A stretch of 6,800 nt of DNA from Flavobacteriales bacterium (GTDB lineage Bacteria; Bacteroidota; Bacteroidia; Flavobacteriales; Flavobacteriaceae): NCBI GenBank assembly GCA_015494775.1, contig WGAP01000182.1:1-6800 (forward strand), in the 5' to 3' direction. The number at the start of each line of letters is the position of its first letter. Position 1 is the stretch's first letter. The notes below the pieces were generated by a model that was given only the letters and a program-made list of their open reading frames with translations, ran no database searches and was not told the DNA's origin. The position numbers and the translations under genes were made by a program. Below, piece after piece: positions 1 to 5,307 of the stretch.

Positions 1-221
1 CCTATTCCGGCGGTCCGAAAGACAGTGTTTGGTTGTTTGTCCGCATCGATACTTCGGGCATTTTTCACGCCGACAGCATACGGCCCGAACCGGATAAAAA
101 TTTTGCCCGTAAACTTGACAGCATTTTGAACACATTCCGCGCCCTTCCGGCACATGAAGCTTCGCAGGCGGTGGAAATCCGTTTCAGAATTCCGGTGGTA
201 ATATCGGAACAAAATCCCTAA
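1..221 (+). CDS. 3' end of a gene; probable TonB C-terminal-like domain protein (partial)
   Basis: The reading frame is open from the left edge (first full codon at base 3) to TAA at 219-221, so the true start lies outside the window. About 72 residues are visible. They run as a strand ending VRIDTSG, a D..F...L..IL helix, an ALP turn and a closing strand IRFRIPVVI. This order of strand with ID..G, helix with a conserved acidic residue, LP turn and a final strand ending in Pro-hydrophobics fits the C-terminal domain of TonB-family proteins, which pass proton-motive energy to outer-membrane receptors. The usual basic W-K-P turn is not evident, so the match is by pattern only. It could also be another small alpha/beta domain. 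The first in-frame TTG (33) is internal and should not be taken as the start. A hairpin follows two bases after the stop. Confidence 0.5.
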   Translation, partial: YSGGPKDSVWLFVRIDTSGIFHADSIRPEPDKNFARKLDSILNTFRALPAHEASQAVEIRFRIPVVISEQNP

Positions 222-222
222 A

Positions 223-241
223 AAATGCCCTTCGGGCATTT
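223..241 (+). terminator. Hairpin, likely terminator of the upstream gene
   Basis: AAATGCCC (223-230), loop TTC (231-233) and GGGCATTT (234-241) form a perfect 8-bp stem two bases past the stop of the partial gene. The stem is AT-flanked and GC-rich at the loop, as in intrinsic terminators. The T-run is displaced: TTTTT at 249-253, seven bases beyond the stem. It is therefore an imperfect rho-independent terminator for + strand transcription. The A-run at 221-225 would give a U-run for transcription from the other side, but no minus-strand gene is visible. Confidence 0.6.
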
Positions 242-255
242 GTGTGGCTTTTTCC

Positions 256-263
256 TAACTTTG
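256..263 (+). promoter_or_regulatory. Bacteroidota -7 element (TAACTTTG) for the S9 peptidase gene
   Basis: TAACTTTG matches the Bacteroidota primary-sigma -7 consensus TAnnTTTG at every fixed position. It lies 26 bases before the ATG at 290, after the upstream hairpin, so a start near 268-271 would give a leader of about 20 nt. No good TTG/TTTG -33 element is found 17-23 bases upstream: the TTTG at 239-242 is only 13 bases away. The call rests on the -7 match and its placement. Confidence 0.55.
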
Positions 264-289
264 TGGGACTTCATAAAAAAACAAATACG

Positions 290-2398
290 ATGAAAAAATA
301 TCTTTTTTTGGTCTTGTTTGTTAGCGGCCTGCTGATGCAAGCTCAGGACAAAAAACTAACGCTCGAAGATGCCGTATTGGGCTACTACAAGGGCCTTTAT
401 CCCGAACGGCTTCAAAACCTGCAATGGGCACGCGACAAGGATTATTTCCTGTATAAACAAAAGGACACCTTGTTTATCAAAAATACTTCCAATCAAATCG
501 TCAAAACTTTTACGGCCAAGGATTTCGATGCCAAACGTTTGCCGCGTATCCAAAGTTTCGACCGGCAATATTTGATTTACCGGCGCGATACTTTCTACGT
601 GTTTTTTCCTTGGCAGGGCGGCAAAGCCGACACATTGTATTTTCCCAAAACGGCCGAAAACAACGATTTGGATGCCGCACGCAAAACCGTGGCCTATACC
701 GTCGGGAACAATCTTTATGTGGCCACGCTCCGAAAAACACAAATCGCCGTAACGCACAACCAAAATCCCGATACGGTGAACGGGCAGGCCATTGCCCGTA
801 ATGAATTCGGCATCAACAAGGGAACATTTTGGTCGCCGCGCGGAAATTATCTGGCCTTTTACCGCAAAGACGAGAGTCAGGTGGATGATTATCCGCTTGT
901 GGACATCACCGTAACGCCCGCCCGCTTGCACAACATCAAATATCCGATGAACGGGCGCGGAAGCGAAGAGCCCGGCGTGGGCGTTTTCGATATGCAAAGC
1001 GGAAAAATGATTGCGCTTCAACTATTTGACAAGGCGGGGAAAAATCATTACGTAACCAACCTGGCTTGGGGGCCTGACGAAAAATACATCTATCTGGCCG
1101 AGGTGAATCGCGACCAAAACCATATGTGGTTCAACAAATACGATGCCCGTAGCGGAAAATTCGTCAAAACCCTGTTCGAGAAAACCAATCCCAAATGGGT
1201 GGAACCCGAACATCCTGCCTATTTTGTGCCCGGAAAGCACGAATTCGTTTGGCTGAGCGAACGGGACGGATTTATGAATCTGTATCTCTACGATACCGAC
1301 GGGCATTTAATCCGCCGGTTGACAAGCAACAAATTTGTAGCCAAGGACATCGCCGGGTTTTCATCCGACGGGAAATACGTTTACTTCATCGGTACGGGCG
1401 AAGACCCGCGCGACAATAAACTGTTCCGTGTTGAACTGCGTCACGGCCGCCAAAAAACGCTTACGGCCGAAGGCGGTTGGCATTCGGTGATGCTTTCGCC
1501 GTCCGGAAATTATTTCCTGGACGTGCATTCCAATGTGGATTTGCCGGGAAAAACCTGCTTGGTTCCCACCGCCAAGCCCAAGCACAAAACCTTGCTGTTT
1601 ACCGCACCCGACCCTTTGAAGGATTACGCCATTGCCAAACCCGAAATGTTCCGCATCCGCGGCGAATTTACCGATTGGATTTACGGCCGCATCATCAAGC
1701 CCGCCGATTTCGACCCGAACAAAAAATACCCCGTTTTGGTTTATGTCTATGGCGGTCCGCACGTACAATTGGTGCAAAACCGTTGGTTGGGCGGTGCGCG
1801 GCTTTGGATGTTTTGGCTGGCTCAGCAGGGGTATATTGTGTTTACCGTGGACGGCCACGGCTCGGATAACCGCGGATTTGGCTTCGAAAGTGTAATCCAT
1901 CGCCGCTTGGGTCAGGTGGAAGCCCGCGACCAAATGGACGGTATCGCCTACCTGAAAACCCTACCCTATGTGGACGGCAACCGTATTGCCGTACACGGCT
2001 GGTCGTTCGGCGGATATATGACGCTGACCCTGCTCACCGAATATCCCGAAACCTTTACGGTGGGCGTGGCCGGCGGCCCGGTTACCGACTGGAAATGGTA
2101 TGAAGTGATGTATGGCGAACGCTATATGGACACCTACAAGCAAAATCCCGAAGGATTTAAGCAAACTTCCATCCTGAACAAAATCGACCGGTTGCAGGCC
2201 AAATGTATGACCATCCACGGCTATCAGGACGATGTGGTGGTGCCGCAGCACGATATTGCCCTGCACGACCGCGCCATTGCCAAGGGCGTTCAAATGGATT
2301 TTTACCTGTATCCGCGTTCCAAACACAATGTTTACGGCTTCCGTCGGGTGCATTTGATGCGGAAAATTTTGAATTATATTATGGAGAATAACAAATAG
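290..2398 (+). CDS. Secreted S9 family prolyl (tri)peptidyl peptidase, PtpA/DPP-IV type
   Basis: The 702-residue product begins with a signal peptide (MKKYLFLVLFVSGLLMQA, probable cut after A18), so it should act in the periplasm. Residues about 40-440 form a DPP-IV-type beta-propeller (repeats such as LAWGPDEKYIYLAEV and AGFSSDGKYVYF). The rest is an alpha/beta-hydrolase. The catalytic triad is readable: Ser572 in GWSFGGY, Asp647 in GYQDDVV and His679 in SKHNVYG. Tyr487 in YVYGGP fits the oxyanion-hole tyrosine. From memory of Porphyromonas gingivalis prolyl tripeptidyl peptidase, Glu172 (NEFGI) and Glu605 (WYEVMYGER) sit where that enzyme holds the substrate N-terminus, which suggests removal of X-X-Pro tripeptides; DPP-IV activity remains possible. 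The ATG at 290 is chosen over an in-frame GTG at 242 because it begins the signal peptide and follows the -7 element, whereas 242 lies upstream of that element. It appears to be transcribed alone. Confidence 0.88.
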   Translation: MKKYLFLVLFVSGLLMQAQDKKLTLEDAVLGYYKGLYPERLQNLQWARDKDYFLYKQKDTLFIKNTSNQIVKTFTAKDFDAKRLPRIQSFDRQYLIYRRDTFYVFFPWQGGKADTLYFPKTAENNDLDAARKTVAYTVGNNLYVATLRKTQIAVTHNQNPDTVNGQAIARNEFGINKGTFWSPRGNYLAFYRKDESQVDDYPLVDITVTPARLHNIKYPMNGRGSEEPGVGVFDMQSGKMIALQLFDKAGKNHYVTNLAWGPDEKYIYLAEVNRDQNHMWFNKYDARSGKFVKTLFEKTNPKWVEPEHPAYFVPGKHEFVWLSERDGFMNLYLYDTDGHLIRRLTSNKFVAKDIAGFSSDGKYVYFIGTGEDPRDNKLFRVELRHGRQKTLTAEGGWHSVMLSPSGNYFLDVHSNVDLPGKTCLVPTAKPKHKTLLFTAPDPLKDYAIAKPEMFRIRGEFTDWIYGRIIKPADFDPNKKYPVLVYVYGGPHVQLVQNRWLGGARLWMFWLAQQGYIVFTVDGHGSDNRGFGFESVIHRRLGQVEARDQMDGIAYLKTLPYVDGNRIAVHGWSFGGYMTLTLLTEYPETFTVGVAGGPVTDWKWYEVMYGERYMDTYKQNPEGFKQTSILNKIDRLQAKCMTIHGYQDDVVVPQHDIALHDRAIAKGVQMDFYLYPRSKHNVYGFRRVHLMRKILNYIMENNK

Positions 2399-2412
2399 CA
2401 AGCCGTGCAATT

Positions 2413-2445
2413 TTGTCAGTTCCTCCTGCTAAGGAACAAGATTTG
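2413..2445 (+). promoter_or_regulatory. Weak candidate promoter for the sigma-like gene and smpB, with a dyad in its spacer
   Basis: TTG (2413-2415, within TTTTG), 22 bases, then AAGATTTG (2438-2445) gives a Bacteroidota-type -33/-7 pair with one mismatch to TAnnTTTG. A start near 2452 would leave a leader of about 27 nt to the ATG at 2479. The spacer holds a perfect dyad: GTTCCT (2419-2424), seven bases, AGGAAC (2432-2437). The dyad could be an operator or a short hairpin. It is not followed by a T-run, so it is a poor terminator for the peptidase gene. The match is weak and no alternative promoter in the gap is clearly better. Confidence 0.3.
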
Positions 2446-2478
2446 ATGCCCGATTATTGAACGATAAAACTTAAAAAA

Positions 2479-3186
2479 ATGAACACCCATTTTGAAACAC
2501 TCAAAAAACATAAAGCCGACAACAATGCGGCGGATTTCAATAAGGCATTAAATCAGTTCCTGCCCGGTTTGGAACGCTACATTCGCCACCGGATCAAAAC
2601 CGCCGAAGCCAAGGGCTTATTGCCGGTGAACTTTTATGCCCCGGCCGATGTGTTGGCCGAAATTTATTTGCGTATTTACAATGATTTTGACCGTATCAAC
2701 GATGCGCAAGAACTCAAAATACGCATGTTTCAAATCGCCGATGATATCATCCGATCCTACATTGATAAGGAAAATAAAATAACCCGCAAAGTGCCCGTTT
2801 CGCAAATTCTGGCGGATGAATTGAAAATGCTCGAAGAAAAAATTACGGCCAATGCCGACGGCGAACCCGTGCTGGTGAATGAGTTGGACGATATTTCCTA
2901 TCATCAGGATGAATTCAAACCCAAAGTATTCCTCTTTGACAAAGAAGCCCAAAACGCCTTTGCCCGCGCACTGGGATTGTCGCCCCAAGATTTCCTCGAT
3001 AAAACCTATCGTGGCATTTTCGGAAGTGTTTACGGTCAATTGCCCGAAACCATCCGTCAAATTCTCGACCTCACGGCCATTGGCGGCCTCACGCCCGACG
3101 AAACCGCCAAGGTCATCGGTATTTCGGCAGGCGAAGTGAATAACGTCCTCGAAGGCATCAAAATCAAAATCAACCAAAACCGCTAA
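2479..3186 (+). CDS. Divergent sigma-70-like protein (region 2-like and region 4-like ends)
   Basis: The product has 235 residues and no signal or membrane segment, so it is cytoplasmic. Residues about 25-97 look like sigma region 2: a basic helix (LERYIRHRIK), then PADVLAEIYLRIYNDF, which parallels the D..QE.F...Y helix that binds RNA polymerase, and a later helix ending IIRSYID. Residues 105-160 are an acidic linker. Residues 184-231 fit a region 4 helix-turn-helix: LPETIRQILDL, then LTPDETAKVIGIS, then EVNNVLEGIKIKI, as in the LP..R.v..L / T..EiA..lgis / V...l pattern of ECF factors. It may be a true ECF-like sigma factor or a regulator that has kept the fold; no anti-sigma gene is next to it. 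The ATG at 2479 follows an A-rich leader. Its stop overlaps the smpB start by one base, so the two genes are probably translated from one message. Confidence 0.62.
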   Translation: MNTHFETLKKHKADNNAADFNKALNQFLPGLERYIRHRIKTAEAKGLLPVNFYAPADVLAEIYLRIYNDFDRINDAQELKIRMFQIADDIIRSYIDKENKITRKVPVSQILADELKMLEEKITANADGEPVLVNELDDISYHQDEFKPKVFLFDKEAQNAFARALGLSPQDFLDKTYRGIFGSVYGQLPETIRQILDLTAIGGLTPDETAKVIGISAGEVNNVLEGIKIKINQNR

Positions 3187-3665
3187 TGGCCAAAAAACAA
3201 AGCCCTTTTAGCAACCGGATCAATATCCAAAACAAAAAAGCCCGCTTCAACTACGACATATTGGAAAAATACGAAGCGGGCATACAACTCACCGGCACCG
3301 AAATCAAGGCCATCCGGATGGGCAAGGCATCCATCGGCGAAAGTTTTTGCAAGTTCAACGACCGCGGCGAACTTTTTGTCCACAATATGTATATCAAAGA
3401 ATACGACTACGGAACGCATTACAACCACATCCCCAAGCGTGACCGCAAGTTACTCCTGCACAAAAAACAATTGCGCAAGCTCCGCCAACAATTGGACACC
3501 AAAGGCATTACCATTGTGCCCTTGCGGCTTTATATCAACAACCGCGGATTGGCCAAAATGGAAATTGCCGTGGCCCGCGGCCGCAAACTGCACGACAAAC
3601 GCCAAGTGCTTCGCGAACGGGACATCGCGCGCGAACTGGATCGGGAACGGAAAAAATATATTTGA
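3186..3665 (+). CDS. smpB: SsrA-binding protein SmpB
   Basis: SmpB binds tmRNA and brings it to ribosomes stalled on broken mRNA, standing in for the anticodon stem in the decoding centre; it acts in the cytoplasm. The 159-residue product has normal family length. Visible hallmarks in order are NKKARFNY (16-23), EAGI.L.GTEIK (30-41), the NH.P.RDRKLLLHK stretch (80-93), G.TIVPL.LY (107-116) and the basic tail with DKR at 137-139, the segment that enters the mRNA channel. The usual GKK before DKR is read here as GRK (132-134), a conservative change. The ATG shares its A with the TAA of the sigma-like gene (TAATG), suggesting translational coupling. No ssrA (tmRNA) gene lies in this window. No clear terminator follows in the 63-bp gap before nrnA. 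Confidence 0.96.
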   Translation: MAKKQSPFSNRINIQNKKARFNYDILEKYEAGIQLTGTEIKAIRMGKASIGESFCKFNDRGELFVHNMYIKEYDYGTHYNHIPKRDRKLLLHKKQLRKLRQQLDTKGITIVPLRLYINNRGLAKMEIAVARGRKLHDKRQVLRERDIARELDRERKKYI

Positions 3666-3698
3666 TTTCCAATGCACGATAACTGCAAAAAAATCACG

Positions 3699-3706
3699 TA
3701 AATTTG
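3699..3706 (+). promoter_or_regulatory. Bacteroidota -7 element (TAAATTTG) upstream of nrnA
   Basis: TAAATTTG matches TAnnTTTG fully and lies 22 bases before the TTG start at 3729. Transcription would begin near 3711-3714, leaving a leader of only about 15-18 nt. No convincing -33 TTG lies 17-23 bases upstream; the nearest, at 3662-3664, is 34 bases away. This element probably drives the nrnA-gldI-PPIase unit separately from smpB, although read-through from smpB is not excluded because no terminator is seen between them. Confidence 0.5.
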
Positions 3707-3728
3707 TGTCTTAACAAACCAAATTGCT

Positions 3729-4760
3729 TTGGAAAAAATCACCCGTGAGATTTACGAACAAATTCAAAAGGCGCACCAAATGGTGCTCCTGGTGCATACG
3801 CATCCCGACGGTGATTGTTTGGGTTCGGCTTTGGCCCTGGCACGCGTGTTGAACAAACTCGGAAAAAAGGCCGTGGTGGTCAGTCCCGATGCCATTCCCG
3901 AATATCTGCAATGGATGCCGGACACGGACAAGGTTTTGATTTATGAAAATTCCCGTAGCGAAGTGGATCAAGCACTTCAAAAGGCCGATTTGATTTTCCT
4001 GATCGACCACAATACTCCCAAACGGACAGGTGAGCAATTGGCCGAAAAATTGGAAAAATATGTGGGTAAAAAAACTTTTATCCTGATTGACCATCACCTC
4101 CAACCCGACCCGCGCATCGACCTGCAAATTTCCGACCCGGACAAGGCCTCCACGGCGGAACTCGTCTTTGATTTCTTGCAGGCGACGGGCCTTTGGGACC
4201 GGTATGCCGACCGCGAAACGGCCACGCTGATTTATACGGGCATTATGACCGACACGGGCTCGTTCCGCTTCGGTAAAACCTCGGCCGGAACGCACCACGC
4301 GGCCGCCGAACTCATTGCCAAAGGAGCGCCCAACGAATACATTCACGTGCAGGTGTATGACACCTATTCCTACGACAAAATGCAACTGCTGGCCCATGCG
4401 CTTCGGCATATGAAAGTCATTCCCGAATGCGGCGCATCCTATATGGTGCTCGACCGCCAAACCCTCGAAAAATACCACTACCGCCCGGGCGATACCGAAG
4501 GTATCGTCAATTACGGCATCTCGCTCAAAGGCATTGCTTTTACCACCCTGATTACCCAACTGCCCGATAACGACAGTATTAAACTCTCGTTCCGTTCCAA
4601 AGGCAATTTCGATGTCAATACTTTTGCCCGGAAATATTTCAACGGCGGCGGACACAAAAACGCCGCAGGCGGACGAAGTTCGGCTTCCTTGGCCGATACG
4701 GTCGAAAAATTGGAAAAAGCCATTCGCGAAAACTGCAATAAAATCCTTGCCAATGCGTAG
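3729..4760 (+). CDS. nrnA: DHH/DHHA1 phosphoesterase, NrnA-type oligoribonuclease / pAp phosphatase
   Basis: NrnA-type enzymes finish RNA decay by degrading 2-5 nt RNAs and dephosphorylate pAp, in the cytoplasm with divalent metals. The 343-residue protein carries the full set of DHH motifs: HTHPDGDCLGS (23-33), the LIFLIDHN aspartate (D93), the DHH signature (121-123) and TGIMTDTGSFRF with D175. The C-terminal DHHA1 domain ends in GGGHKNAAGG (306-315), the substrate-binding loop. The start is TTG at 3729. It is the only usual start codon in frame before the conserved first strand; the next ATG (codon 18) would delete the helix leading into motif I. Close relatives without pAp or nanoRNase activity exist in the DHH family, so substrate is inferred from motif layout and length. 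The last 8 bases overlap the gldI-like gene. Confidence 0.9.
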   Translation: MEKITREIYEQIQKAHQMVLLVHTHPDGDCLGSALALARVLNKLGKKAVVVSPDAIPEYLQWMPDTDKVLIYENSRSEVDQALQKADLIFLIDHNTPKRTGEQLAEKLEKYVGKKTFILIDHHLQPDPRIDLQISDPDKASTAELVFDFLQATGLWDRYADRETATLIYTGIMTDTGSFRFGKTSAGTHHAAAELIAKGAPNEYIHVQVYDTYSYDKMQLLAHALRHMKVIPECGASYMVLDRQTLEKYHYRPGDTEGIVNYGISLKGIAFTTLITQLPDNDSIKLSFRSKGNFDVNTFARKYFNGGGHKNAAGGRSSASLADTVEKLEKAIRENCNKILANA

Positions 4761-5307
4761 GTGGCTTTATTTTCCGGCTTTCATTCTTTTGCTAGCCGCC
4801 TGCCGCCGGCAACCGGAGCCGCGCTTTCCGGTAATGCACACCTATCACCACGATTACAGCCGTTCCATTGTGTTTAACAAGGCGCGTTACCGGGCCGAAC
4901 AAAAAATTTTCGACAGCATTGTCAAGGCCGATACGGCACATCATTACCTGAACACCGGAATAGGAATGCGCTATTACTACCTTCGACGCCCCGATACTAC
5001 CCTGCCCCGTCCCAAACCGGACGACAAAGTCCACGTACGCTACGGTATTTATTACCTTTTGGGCGACACGATTTATACGCCCGATGAATTGGGCATTAAA
5101 ACCTATCACGTGGACAAGGAAGAATATTTTATGGGATTTCGCGAAGCGATCAAATTGCTTCGCCCCGGCGAAGAAGCCGTTTTCCTGGTGCCCTCCTATG
5201 CCGGATACGGCGTATTGGGCGACGGCGACCGCATCCCGGGCAATACACCCCTCAAACTCTACGTTCAACTCCTGGAAATAGAACCGAAAAAAAATAAACA
5301 GCAATGA
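4753..5307 (+). CDS. gldI: GldI-like gliding-motility FKBP-type lipoprotein
   Basis: The 184-residue product begins with a lipoprotein signal (MRRWLYFPAFILLLAAC, lipobox LAAC, acylated Cys17), so it is anchored on a membrane facing the periplasm. A linker to about residue 84 includes RYYYLRR, resembling the family GfWYyY stretch. An FKBP-like domain follows (85-177): V.VRYGIYYLLGD, IYTPDELG, VDKEEYF.GF, then GEEAVFLVPSYAGYG. GldI is a Bacteroidota gliding protein proposed to fold other gliding/secretion components. Aligned to FKBP12, Tyr26, Tyr82 and Phe99 correspond to Tyr97, Tyr152 and Tyr170, but the F36-D37 pair is replaced by Ile107-Tyr108, so isomerase activity may be weak. The ATG at 4753 is chosen because it starts the signal peptide; an in-frame ATG at 4612 lies deep inside nrnA. 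Assignment to GldI rather than a paralogue rests on sequence pattern alone. Confidence 0.83.
   Translation: MRRWLYFPAFILLLAACRRQPEPRFPVMHTYHHDYSRSIVFNKARYRAEQKIFDSIVKADTAHHYLNTGIGMRYYYLRRPDTTLPRPKPDDKVHVRYGIYYLLGDTIYTPDELGIKTYHVDKEEYFMGFREAIKLLRPGEEAVFLVPSYAGYGVLGDGDRIPGNTPLKLYVQLLEIEPKKNKQQ

Noticed and set aside
356..1021. Minus-strand reading frame within the peptidase gene
   Set aside because: It lies entirely inside the conserved propeller coding region, with no promoter or known motif.
2399..2440. Terminator for the peptidase gene in the gap before the sigma-like gene
   Set aside because: The only clear dyad (GTTCCT/AGGAAC) has short AT-containing arms and no T-run after it. I list it as part of a candidate promoter instead.
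3666..3728. Terminator or small RNA between smpB and nrnA
   Set aside because: No stem longer than a few base pairs and no T-run was found; only the TAAATTTG element stands out.
3711..4655. Long minus-strand reading frame (314 codons) opposite nrnA
   Set aside because: It mirrors the codon pattern of nrnA, whose DHH and DHHA1 motifs are complete on the + strand. The antisense translation has no recognisable domain.
4612..4752. Longer start for the gldI-like gene inside nrnA
   Set aside because: The 47 extra residues would precede a perfect lipoprotein signal, and the region encodes the essential GGGHKNAAGG motif of nrnA in the other frame. ATG 4753 is the natural start.
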